This document shows, piece after piece, positions 13,102 through 23,800 of a stretch of DNA of 64,000 nt. The position numbers and the translations under genes are program-made. Within the stretch, counting starts at the first letter, position 1, and the number at the start of each line of letters is the position of its first letter. The notes beneath the pieces were generated by a model that ran no database searches, had not been told where the DNA came from, and was given only the letters and a program-made list of their open reading frames with translations. The stretch spans positions 868,001 to 932,000 of the forward strand of contig BDSL01000021.1 in the NCBI GenBank assembly GCA_003116995.1, read 5' to 3'. The DNA comes from Yamagishiella unicocca. Its lineage: Eukaryota; Chlorophyta; Chlorophyceae; Chlamydomonadales; Volvocaceae.

Positions 13102-13513
13102 AAGTCTCAACAAGAGAGGCGTATATAAAGTGCTAGGGGAATTGATCGAGCCCCAGCGGCTGAGCTTCTGAAGGACGTTTTTGTACAATTTACTCCGATG
13201 AGTTGGATAAGTACCGAAATTTGGCTATAATACCATTGGCAATTAGGTCGATCGTCGTAGGTGTTGAAAGTAATGTGTAGTTAAAAGGCTACGGCCGATT
13301 GAGTCATCATCCACGACACTGCGTGCCCTGGACGACAAGGTGCCGATCCAAGCCCCTTCGCACATCCATCCATCATGTGGACGACCTACGTTTCCCCATT
13401 AATCCTATTATAATGAGGTAGCTCAGCGCATGATCGTTTCAGCAGACGTCGTCCCTGAGTGCGAAGGAACTAGGCAGTTTAGCTGTCACTATTGGTTGTA
13501 TTAAGCTGAGATC
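13102..13513. promoter_or_regulatory. Shared upstream region of the divergent C1D (-) and uL22m (+) genes
   Basis: The two start codons are 412 bp apart and face away from each other, so this region must hold both promoters and 5' UTRs. A TATA-like TATATAAA lies at about 13120-13127, only about 20 bp upstream of the C1D ATG. That is too close to serve that ATG as a normal TATA box unless the 5' UTR is very short. No other element is recognisable. Confidence 0.45.
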
Positions 13514-16500
13514 ATGGCGAAGGGACATGCACAGCTTGCACTGCTCAGCCGCACGGCTTGCCGAGCGCTGATGTCGGGAACGGCACCCCTCGTCAGTGAG
13601 GCCTCCAGTGCTTTACCTATGGCTTTAAATCGAGCCACTGGAGAGCCATTCGTGGTTGACGGAGGGCCGAGCACCAGCTGCCGTGAAGATGATGCGGCAG
13701 GGAGCGCCCAGCAGCGCGTGGTCCCAGCACAGCTCCGCACGGGATTTGCCGGCTTGATGTCCTCGAATACCAGTCCACGCAACTTCTTGCCTGCGGTGAG
13801 CCAGCGCCCGGCTCGCGGCGACCTTGCCTTCCTCACCCACCCCTCTTGCGCCGTAGTTCAGCGTTTCATTTTCCTACACGCCGCTATCCATCCTTACGAA
13901 TACAACCAGCACGGTCAATCATACCCTTATATCACCGCTGCTACAAAATCAACCGCCAACTCCATGTCCATGCTAGCAGGCATTCCCTCCTCGCGGCGTA
14001 GCCATAGCGGGTCCCGCGACCTGGGCGCCTGCGGGCTTCTCACACCCGCTGACCCTCATGCGGGCACTGCACGCCAGCCGTGGAGCGACAGCTGCAGCCG
14101 AAGGCGATAGCATCGGCGGCGGCGGTGGCGGGGCGACTGGCCCACAGCACCAGCAGCAGCCGCAAGGTCCGGGCGCGCCTCCCGTCCAGAACCCGCTGCA
14201 GGCCGCGCTGCTGGCCGCAGCTGCTGCCGGGGGCCGGGCCAGCTCGGCGGCTGCGGAGCGGCAGGAGGGGCTGGCGGGGGTGTCGCGGGTAGCGGCCGGT
14301 GGGCGCAGGCGGGAGCGCTTTTGGATGTGGTGAGCGGCGGGCTGGCGCGAGCGGGGGGGGTACAGAAAATAACCCGTGAGCAAGGGCGGGGTAGAACCGG
14401 TGAGCGGGGGGTTACAGGAAAGAACAGGTGAGCGGGGGGTTACAGAAAAGAACCGGTAAGCGGGGGTTTACAGAAAAGAACAGGTGAGCGTAGGGTTACA
14501 GAAAAGGATTTGTGAGCGGGGGGTCACAGAAAAGGATTTGTGAGCGGGGGTCACAGAAAAGGATTTGTGAGCGGGGGTCACAGAAACGGATTGGTGAGCG
14601 GGGGGTGGCGTATGCTGAACCGGCAGTTTGAGCCGCCACAAAGTGTGGCGGGGCGAGGGGGGGGGCAGCGCGTGTTGGAAGGGCTTGGAGGGGGCTGGAG
14701 ACGGGGGGCCAACGGTGGACGGCGGTAGCAGGCAGCAGTCGCAGGGTGCCAGGACAACAGGCGTCGTTCCTCTGCAACAACCTAGGGTGTACGGCATCCA
14801 AGCGCACGGCGTTACCGTATCACGCCCAACCACCACCGCACCTCGGATCGCGTCGCAGGTACGACGAACAGGACGAGCGCAACGAGCGGCTCAAGGAGCG
14901 CCAGCGCGAGCAGTACGGCGATTCTGGTACGGTGTACCTCATGGACGTACCGCAGAGCATGAAGAAGATGAACCGCATCCTGCGACTGGTGGGTGGGCGA
15001 CTGGCTGGCTGGCTGGCTGGCTGGCTGGGGGGGTGCGTAGGAGCGCGTGTAGATCACATGGGTCAAACCAACTCGTGGATGGGCGGGTGTGTAAAAACCG
15101 TTTTATGCAATGAGTGGGTGGGTGGCGGGAGGGGCGGGGGTCTGCAGGCGGAGTGGGCCGGTGACTGCTGGGCTGATAAGGCGGGGCAGGACTCGGGCTC
15201 GTGTTCTATCGTGCCAGGAGCCCCCCCCAAGGAGCTCGAAGGACCCCGCAGCCGCCAGCAGCTGCCAGCAGAAGCAGTAGCTGCTGCCAGCAGATGGGAA
15301 GGGACAGGGAAGGAGGGATGGAGGGGCAAGGAGCTGGTGGCCTTGAAGCCCCCTGCTGCCACCCGCGCGTGTCCCCCCGTCCGCTGCTATCATCTCGTCG
15401 CGACCGACCCCCTGTGTTCCAGATCCGAGGCCTGCCATACTCCGAAGCCGTGGCGCAGTGCAAGCTGGTGCCGCACAAAGCGGCCAAGTACGTGGTGCAG
15501 GTGCGACCAGGGGGCTGGGGCGGGGGTTAGGGGGCTGGGGTTTGGAAGTTTGGGGGCGGGGGTTTGGGGGCGGGGGTTCGGAGGCGGGGGCTGGGGTTTG
15601 GGGGCGGGGGTTTGGAAATTTGGGGCCATGGTTCGAGGCTGTGGCTGCGGCGAGGGTTCTGATGTAGAGTTTAAAGCTGCACGACTGGAGGAGGCCGAGA
15701 TGGGAAACGGGAGGGCTGTGGTGGGGGGCTGGTCTGAGGTACTGCATGTGGCGGGTCCAGCTCCCGCCCATCCACTCATCTGGGCCCCCGTTTTCGCCCC
15801 CCTATTACCTTTGCACCCCTCCTCCCCGCCCCGAAACCACCTCCTCCCTCGCCCCGAAACCACCTCCTCCCTTGCCCCGAAACCACCTCCTGCCAGGCCC
15901 TGGAGGCAGCGCTCGAGGACGCCACCGAAAAGAAGGGGCTGAATAGCGAGCGGCTGGTCGTGGGTGAGCTGTGGGGTTTGGGCGTCACCAGCGCACCATC
16001 CCATCGCTGGTGTTGGCCGACAAGGGGTCGTACGGCGGTCGTACAGCTTGTCGCTCGTGATGTCGTGCAGGGGGCGTGAGAGCGGTTGGGCGCACCCCCC
16101 GTGATCCTGGCTTGGTGAGGCCTTGTGTATGCCTTGGTGAGGCCTTATGTATGGCTTGTGGCCCACTCCACCAGAGCCCCCCCCCCGTCTGGTGTCGCTT
16201 GCCGCCCGCCGCCCTCCAGGCACGATCTTCGTTACCAAGGGGCAATACGAGAAGGGCATGCAGCCGATGGGCAAGGGCGGCAGCGGCCGCAAGTACGCCC
16301 GGAGGAGCCACCTGAGGGTGGGTGGAGAGGGAAGGCATAGTGGCTCCGGCGCACGGGAAAGCACTCGCCAGCCGGGGCTCAGGACCCGCCAGGGGAGGGT
16401 ACTTACGGTGTTCCTTGTTGGCCCTCCCTTCAGGGTTTAAGGGTTTATCGCCAGTGACGTACATCCCGCGCCAGCCCCTCCCTCCTCCGTGCATCATCAT

Positions 16501-16903
16501 CCCGTTGGCCCCCCCCTGCCCTTGGCCATGCACCCGCTACACTTCCCAAGTCGAGTTACGGGTTCTTTCATGTAACGCCCCCTCCCCTCGACACTACAAC
16601 TCGGCAGCGCCTCCGCCCCGTCTCCTCGTCGCTCCGCCCCTGTGGAAACACCACCTTCATCGCCCTTGGTTTGTCGGCCGTGGATTCGCGGATTATCTTA
16701 TACCCCCGTCCCCTCCCTTCCTCCCCGCCCCGGCTCAGGTGGCCCTACGCGAGATGAAGGGCCGCCCCGCTGCCTTCCAGGCGAGGCGGGTGACCCCGCT
16801 GATGGGCGTCATGACCTCCTCCGCGTCCTCCGCCTGGCTGGCCCGGGGGCCGGGGGCGGCCGGGCAGCAGCGGCAGCGCTTCGCGTACCGCGTCGAGGTG
16901 TAG
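13514..16903 (+). CDS. MRPL22: Mitochondrial large-subunit ribosomal protein uL22m
   Basis: Predicted component of the mitochondrial ribosome, lining the exit tunnel in the uL22 family. Exons: 13514-13795, 13980-14329, 14859-14988, 15423-15500, 15897-15963, 16220-16317, 16739-16903; they keep phase and give 389 residues. The first exon begins MAKGHAQLALLSRTACRAL, rich in Arg, Ser and Ala with no early acidic residues, as in a mitochondrial presequence. The second exon is Ala/Gln/Gly rich and probably a lineage-specific extension. The uL22 core follows: MDVPQSMKKMNRILRL, IRGLPYSEAVAQCKLVPHKA, ALEAALEDATEKKGLNSERL, then IFVTKGQYEKGMQPMGKG and RRSHLR, which form the hairpin-loop region, and a final VALREM strand. 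The match to mitochondrial rather than plastid or cytosolic L22 rests on the IRGLxYxEAxxQCxLxPHKA signature and the presequence. Confidence 0.85.
14330..14610 (+). repeat. Tandem array of donor-like units in uL22m intron 2
   Basis: The intron opens with the real donor GTGAGCGGCGGG. About eight or nine units of 26 to 31 bp follow, each with the form GTGAGCGGGGGGTTACAG then AAAAGAACAG or AAAAGGATTT. Every unit therefore begins with a near-perfect 5' splice site (GTGAGC or GTAAGC) and contains a TTACAG or TCACAG resembling a 3' splice site. The array may have grown by duplication of the intron's own 5' end. Confidence 0.8.
15000..15030. repeat. GGCT tetranucleotide microsatellite in a uL22m intron
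   Basis: A run of GGCTGGCTGGCTGGCTGG sits just after the donor of the third exon. It is a simple repeat with no other signal. Confidence 0.8.
15503..15630 (+). repeat. G-run tract with quadruplex potential in uL22m intron 4
   Basis: Directly after the donor at 15501, repeats of GGGGCTGGGGTTTGGGGGCGG type give more than a dozen runs of four to five G separated by one to four bases. On the transcribed RNA this is a strong candidate G-quadruplex tract. Confidence 0.75.
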
Positions 16904-17139
16904 GCGGGAGAGGCGGGAGAGACGGGAGCTGCTGGCGGTGCCGCCGAGAACCCCTGTTCGTTGCTGGCGTCTGCGTCTGCCGGGCCGTGCGCTTGCGGCA
17001 GTAGTGGGGAGCAATCGTGACGGAGAGGGTCCGGGTTGCAGCCTCTGCCAGTAGCGGCCAGTGAACTGGGAAGGACTTACACCGACTAACTATTGTTACG
17101 GCTGCGAGGGAGGCCGCACTCCCTCCCTCTGGCGATGCA

Positions 17140-17144
17140 TTACA
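17140..17144 (-). terminator. Candidate polyadenylation signal for ATG16
   Basis: TGTAA, the usual volvocine polyadenylation signal, read on the minus strand. It is the first one after the ATG16 stop at 17869, about 725 nt downstream. Confidence 0.45.
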
Positions 17145-17390
17145 CATCGATTGGCAGCGCAGAGCACGACTGTCGCGCAACGGGCTGGCGGGGGTGTGTG
17201 GGCGGTGCAAGGAAGCCCCCCGGCTCGCGGAACGAACCCATACGAGCAGGAGGCTAGGAACGCAGCCGGGAAAGCAGAGGCACTCAGCAGCCAGCACAGA
17301 AGGCAGCTGTTTGAGCATCAACCGAGGGAAAGACAGCGCTGTGCGCTTGACGTTACCAACAGCAGCCAGCTTTCCAGGTCTGGAGCCCAA

Positions 17391-17395
17391 TGTAA
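17391..17395 (+). terminator. Candidate polyadenylation signal for uL22m
   Basis: TGTAA on the plus strand, about 490 nt after the uL22m stop and the first such signal in that direction. Confidence 0.5.
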
Positions 17396-17868
17396 CGATG
17401 CCTGACTACCAGCCAGGCGAGTGTTTCACTAAGTGAAACGCAGTCAGCCGCTGCATCTGCCGCCCACCCCTCCGGGTGGTGGTGGTGAGGAAACCCGTGC
17501 AAACGACATTGGAGGAGGACGGCAGGAAAGCCAGCGAGTAGGGATGACACAGGAGGCCGAGGTGTGTGTGTGAGTGTCAAGAAGCCTCGGTGGTGGTGGT
17601 GGTGGAGAGACACCCGCGACTGGTGGCTAACACTGCAGCACCACTGTTCGTTAAACCACCGCAACCACGTCTCTCTGACGTGCCGTTGCAACCCACAACG
17701 AGATACACAACCGCCAACCATGCTACCGGTACCACTGCGGCTACGGTCGGTTGCCTCTGCCGCCTCTCCCCGCGCCCCTCTGCCCCGCTTGCACTGCCGC
17801 TGGGGCCGGAGATAAGTTAATCGTTCCCCTTTGGGAAACGTGAAGGATTATGCACTGCCGCTGCGGCC

Positions 17869-20800
17869 CTACTCCATGGGCCAGAACGTGACGCCGCCCG
17901 CCTTGTCCGCGCTAAGCAGGGCAGTGAGGTCGGAGGAGAAGGCGGTGGCGATGACTGCATCCCGGTGCGCGGGGCCGCCACCGGCGCCGCCGCCTCGGAG
18001 CTGTGAGGGCACCAGCACCAGCACCGGGGAAATGTGCCGTGTATTCAGCAAGGGGAGAGGGTACTGCCACTGAAACTGCGGTATGCCAGCTGTCGAGTCC
18101 AGGGCAAATCATGTTCCTTGAAATCCAACTGCCACCCTACCCCACCAGCCACCACCGTGTTTACCACCGTGTGCATTTCCCCCACGACCAAGTTTTCCAG
18201 CATGCCCTCCAGCATGCAATTCCAAATGTGCCTACTACGAGTTTCCCCCTCTCTCTCTCTCTTTCCCCTAACGGCCAGGCGAGTGAGTGCAGGTGCAGTT
18301 GGTTCCGGAGCCCCTTCAGAACACAGCCAGTACGGGCTCTTGCGGCAGATTACGTGGAGCAGCCAACAGCGGGGCCCTACCCCCCCCCCACATCGGGTCT
18401 GTACGCTTCCCCCCAAAAGACCGGGAAAATCTGTGTCCGACGACCATGCGCCCACCTGTCCCGTCGCGTCCACGGTTCTTATGCCCCCCTCCCAAGGGAC
18501 CCACCTGCAGCGGGTCCGCCGCCCCCCCGGCCGCTCCCGCGCTGCGCAGGTCCCAAACCCACACGCTACCGTCCGCGCCCCCCGCCGCCAGCAGCCGCCC
18601 GTCGGGTGACACCCCCAGCCGGCAGCGGGGCCGCCCCGTGCCGCCCGCAGTGCCCACCTGCGCAGTGGACACGACCGGAGCGCGGGGGCGGAGTACGGGG
18701 GCAGGTGGGATCAGAGCGGGGGCGGAGTAGGGGGCAGGTGGGATCAGAGCGGGGGCGGAGTACGGGGGCAGGTGGGATCAGAGCGGGGGCGGAGTACGGG
18801 GGCAGGTGGGATCAGAGCGGGGGCGGAGTACGGGGGCAGGTGGGATCAGAGCGGGGGCGGAGTACGGGGGCAGGTGGGATCAGAGCGGGGGCGGAGTACG
18901 GGGGCAGGTGGGATCAGAGCGGGGGCGGAGTAGGGGGCAGGTGGGATCAGAGCGGGGGCGGAGTACGGGGGCAGGTGGGATCAGAGCGGGGGCGGAGTAC
19001 GGGGGCAGGTGGGATCAGAGCGGGGGCGGAGTACGGGGGCAGGTGGGATCAGAGCGGGGGCGGAGTACGGGGGCAGGTGGGATCAGAGCGGGGGCGGAGT
19101 ACGGGGGCAGGTGGGATCAGAGCGGGGGCGGAGTACGGGGGCAGGTGGGATCAGAGCGGGGGCGGAGTACGGGGGCAGGTGGGATCAGAGCGGGGGCGGA
19201 GTACGGGGGCAGGTGGGATCAGAGCGGGGGCGGAGTACGGGGGCAGGTGGGATCAGAGCGGGGGCGGAGTACGGGGGCAGGTGGGATCAGAGCGGGGGCG
19301 GAGTACGGGGGCAGGTGGGATCAGAGCGGGGGCGGAGTACGGGGGCAGGTGGGATCAGAGCGGGGGCGGAGTACGGGGGCAGGTGGGATCAGAGCGGGGG
19401 CGGAGTACGGGGGCAGGTGGGATCAGAGCGGGGGCGGAGTAGGGGGCAGGTGGGATCAGAGCGGGGGCGGAGTACGGGGGCAGGTGGGATCAGAGCGGGG
19501 GCGGAGTACGGGGGCAGGTGGGATCAGAGCGGGGGCGGAGTAGGGGGCAGGTGGGATCAGAGCGGGGGCGGAGTAGGGGGCAGGTGGGATCAGAGCGGGG
19601 GCGGAGTAGGGGGCAGGTGGGATCAGAGCGGGGCGGAGTAGGGGGCAGGTGGGATCAGAGCGGGGGCGGAGTACGGGGGCAGGTGGGATCAGAGCGGGGG
19701 CGGAGTAGGGGGCAGGTGGGATCAGAGCGGGGGCGGAGTACGGGGGCAGGTGGGATCAGAGCGGGGGCGGAGTACGGGGGCAGGTGGGATCAGAGCGGGG
19801 GCGGAGTACGGGGGCAGGTGGGATCAGAGCGGGGGCGGAGTACGGGGGCAGGTGGGATCAGAGCGGGGGCGGAGTACGGGGGCAGGTGGGATCAGAGCGG
19901 GGGCGGAGTACGGGGGCAGGTGGGATCAGAGCGGGGGCGGAGTACGGGGGCAGGTGGGATCAGAGCGGGGGCGGAGTACGGGGGCAGATGGAATTAGAAC
20001 GGGTAGGGTGAGAGATTCAAGGGGTAAGTGGAGAGCCAGGAGGTCCAGGGCAAGAAGGGAGAGCAACGCGTGCGCATGGCCCGCAGATGGGGGCTACCCC
20101 CATAAGGCCCTCTTGGTTGCATGTCGTTGCAGGTCGTACGGGTGGGCGGACCGCCATTCGGCAACCCAGGTACCTCTCAGCCCACGTACCGTGAACCCGG
20201 GGTGCCTCATGAGACGCAGCAGAGACGCCCCACGGAAGTCCCACAGCCGCATGCTGCCGTCCCTCGCCGCCACCACCAGGGTGCTGTCGTCCGTGGGAAC
20301 CGCCGCCAGGGCAACCACGGGCTGCGATTGGTCGCGGGCCTGAGGGCGGCGGGGGAGGGCAGGGGGGTAGCAGGGGGTGTAGCGAGGGCAGGGCAGGAGG
20401 GGGTGCTCGGCATATGGGGCAAAGCATCTGACAGGCTAGTAGGGGGGAGGGGCAGGTGGGAGGTAGGGGGAGGTGCGGGTCGGGGAGGAGATGAAGGACT
20501 GAGAGGCTGGGAGCGGGGAGGAGGTGACGGCAGTGTGTATTGCTGCTGCCCCCCTGCCCCCCTGCTGGCCGCCTCCCAACCCGCTCACCTCCATCAGCGG
20601 CGTGGCGGCCCCCGCTCGGCACTGCCGTACGTCCCACAGCAGCACACTGCCGTCCAGGTGGCCTGAGCCCCGGGGGAAGGGGAGAAGGGGGGGGAGGGGG
20701 GAGGGGGGGAGGGCACATCGGGCGAGGGAGGGGGTGCATGTGACGTTAAGCGACCGTGTTGGACCAGCGCCCTGTCCGTGTCGTCAGGAGGGTGAGGCCG

Positions 20801-23800
20801 CCGACACCCTGTCCGTGTCGTCAGGAGGGTGAGGCCGCCGACACCCTGTCCGTGTCGTCAGGAGGGTGAGGCCGCCGACACCCTGTCCGTGTCGTCAGGA
20901 GGGTGAGGCCGCCGACACCCTGTCCGTGTCGTCAGGAGGGTGAGGCCGCCGACACCCTGTCCGTGTCGTCAGGAGGGTGAGGCCGCCGACACCCTGTCCG
21001 TGTCGTCAGGAGGGTGAGGCCGCCGACACCCTGTCCGTGTCGTCACGAGGGTGAGGCCGCCGACACCCTGTCCGTGTCGTCAGGAGGGTGAGGCCGCCGA
21101 CACCCTGTCCGTGTCGTCAGGAGGGTGAGGCCGCCGACACCCTGTCCATGGGCTCTGCGAGCTCCGCCCCCGGCCTCCAGTTCTTCCTTTGCATGACGTG
21201 TCAAACCACAGGTTACCCTCCTCGCCCCGCCTCACCCCCCACCGCCCCACCACCCCCGCCTTCCCCCCCCTCCCAACCCCCCAGTTCTCCAGCATGCATC
21301 TCACTACTTCTGTTTTAAACGGTATTTTCGGACATCCACGGGTTTCCCTCGAACCCTCCCAACCCCCCGCCTCACCCACCTGTAACCACCGTGTTGCCGT
21401 CCCTGCTCAGCGCAAGACTGAGGGGCATCTTCGCACAGGGTATGGAGCGCACGGAGAAGCCGCGACCCAGGTCCCACAGCTTGAAGGAGCGATCCTCGCT
21501 GGGGGGGCGAGAAAAGAACCGGGGCGGGGGAGGAGACCCGTGGGTCGGCACTGCACAGTAGCAAGGAGACGTTTGATATGCTCGTTTGGAGTTGTAAGCG
21601 AAGCGGGGGAGGGGGGGTTCGAGGAAGACCCGTGGGAGGGGGGTGGGGTAAGAGATGAAACCCGTGGCAGGGGGAGCCGCAATCAGGGCGGAGGCAAGGG
21701 GCCGTCAGAGACCCCGGGTGACGGCTCTCCGGCGACGGCACCGAACACGGAGGTAGCGCCCCGCAGCCCTCCCCCCCACAGCACCCACGGCCCCCGGAGC
21801 AACCCCCCACCACCCCCCACCAGCACCACCCACCCACCTGACGCTAACCGCCAGGCGGCAGTCCAGCGGCGACAGCGCCACCGCCGTCACAGGGCCCGCG
21901 TGGCCCGTCAGCGTGTGTCGGTGGCGGCCCGAGGTGGCGTCCCACACATGGAGGGACTTGTCGGCGCCCGCGGCAACAACCTGGGGTCGCGCGGGGGGAG
22001 GGGGGGGAGCGGGGGGGAAGCAAAACCCGGTGCAAAAGCCGGACGGCAGAGGAGATGGGGCGCTATTAAAAGGAGGGACTTGCGGGGCAACAGGGAGGGA
22101 GGGAGGCGGGGGTTCGAGGGAAACCCGTGGGAGGCGGGGGAGGGAGGGAGGGAGGGACCCCGCGCGGGGGAGGGAGGGAGGGAGGGACCCCGCGCGGCCC
22201 GTGTTGTCCCACCTGCGCTGCGTCGCACGTGAAGGCGCAGTCGTTGACTGCTGACGTCATGCCGTGCAGCGAGATGGCGGGGCCGGACAGGCTGCTGCCG
22301 CTGCCGCCGCTGCCGCCGCCGAGCGCCGATCCGAAGCTCCCCGGTCCAGCCACCAACGACACGTCCCACAGCGCCACTGCCCGGTCGGCGCCGCAGGAGG
22401 CCACGAAGTGGCCTGCGTGCGTGTATGGCGGCGGGGGCGGTGGGGTTTGAGGGGCGGGGGGGCATTGACGTCGCTTGCCGTACGACAACAAAGGGGCCGT
22501 CAGCCAGTCTGACGCTGTCCCATACACACACCCCGCACACTCGCTCCAGTCAGTGCCCCCAGCCCCGCAGCTCATGTCTGCTCTGAACGGTTTTGCTCGC
22601 GTCCACGGGGTCTTCCTCGACACTCCCCCCTGCCGCTCACCAGGGTTTTGTGGCGCCAGTGAGTTGCAGCCGCCCTTGTGGGCCGCCCCCACCACCATGA
22701 CCGGCACCCGGGAGGGGGTCCGCATCGCAGCAGGTCGGTGCGGCGAGTCGTACGGCACCGACCCGCGGGTCCCGGGGCTGCCCGCCAGCAGGCCCATCAT
22801 CTCGCGGAGGCTGCTGGGCATGGATGATGCCGCGGCGGGGGCGGCGGGGGCGGCGACGGCGCGGGAGCCGGCAGCGGAGGCGTGTACGGCACCCGCCGCC
22901 GCCGCCGCCGCCGGGTCGCCGACCCACTCGCCGCCGATGGGCGCTCCGCGGGCGGCGGCGGCGGCGCCGCCGCCGAGCGCAGTGAATGCGTCGGCGGCGC
23001 CCGCCGGCGCGTCGGCGGCTGCCGCCGCCAGCGGCGCCGCCACCATGACCGACGCCGCTGCGCTGGGCGGCGGACCCATGGGTCCTCCCCCCACGCCGCT
23101 CAGCGCAGCAGCCACGGCTCGCTGCCGGATGAGCTCGGTAGCCTGACGGTCCAGTTCCGCCTCCTGCCGCATGCGCACGGCTTGCTCCAGCTGCACCAGG
23201 GGGGGGAGGCATAAAAACCGTTGACGCAAAGAGGCGTTGCACCAGGGGAGGATACAGTGTATCCACCAGGAGGAATGAGGGGCGAGCCAGCGGTGCCCAG
23301 GGGGGAGGGCGTTGCAAGGAAAACCTCGGCGGCGGAGGCGGCGGCGGGAGGGCGGTGGGGGAACAGCGCGGAGAGGGGTTGGTTGTGCTACGGCACATGG
23401 GGCCATGAAGGCAAGAAGCACAGCTACTGGCAAGCACCGCAACATGCCACTGCCGGTTTTTATGGCCCTCCCCCCCTCGACACCAGCCCCAAGTGCACCA
23501 AACGTTTCCCCCCAGTCGCCGGCTCTACTCCTCGTCCGCAGTGCCGACCCACGGGTCTCCTCCCCACCCACCAGCTCCTCGTGCATCCGGTTGAGGTCGT
23601 TCATGCGCCCCGCCTCTCCCTCCTGCCGAGGGGCGCGGAGCGGCGGCGGCGCGGAAGCAGCAGCAGCACCAGCAGCAGGGGCAGCAGGGCGGTTGGTTAG
23701 CACCAGGGAGGGCACTAAAACTCCACCACGGAGATGTGCTGACGGAATGACACGCCCATCCACCGGCTCCTCGCTAACCCGCCGTCCTCAACCCGCCCCA

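Larger units (their letters stand above)
16904..17868. other. Convergent 3' region of uL22m and ATG16
   Basis: This 965-bp stretch between two stop codons on opposite strands has no coding signal. A GAGGAAACCCGTG copy of the dispersed motif lies at about 17488. The nearest TGTAA for uL22m is at 17391-17395. The nearest complement (TTACA) for ATG16 is at 17140-17144, so the two predicted 3' UTRs would overlap. Confidence 0.55.

Noticed and set aside
14746..15942. Plus-strand 398-codon open frame
   Set aside because: It contains true uL22m exons but also reads two introns (GGCT microsatellite and G-run tract); spliced exons give the coherent protein.
18003..19997. Long plus-strand open frames encoding glycine/arginine-rich repeats
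   Set aside because: They are the 34-bp intron minisatellite read through; the unit is not a multiple of three, and the opposite strand holds a phase-consistent ATG16 gene.
20771..21147. Possible CRISPR-like array
   Set aside because: The units are directly adjacent copies with no variable spacers; this is a tandem minisatellite in a eukaryotic intron.
22066..23763. A 565-codon minus-strand open frame as a single exon
   Set aside because: It reads through several introns of ATG16. The WD40 and coiled-coil parts join correctly only after splicing at 22641, 23190 and 23572.
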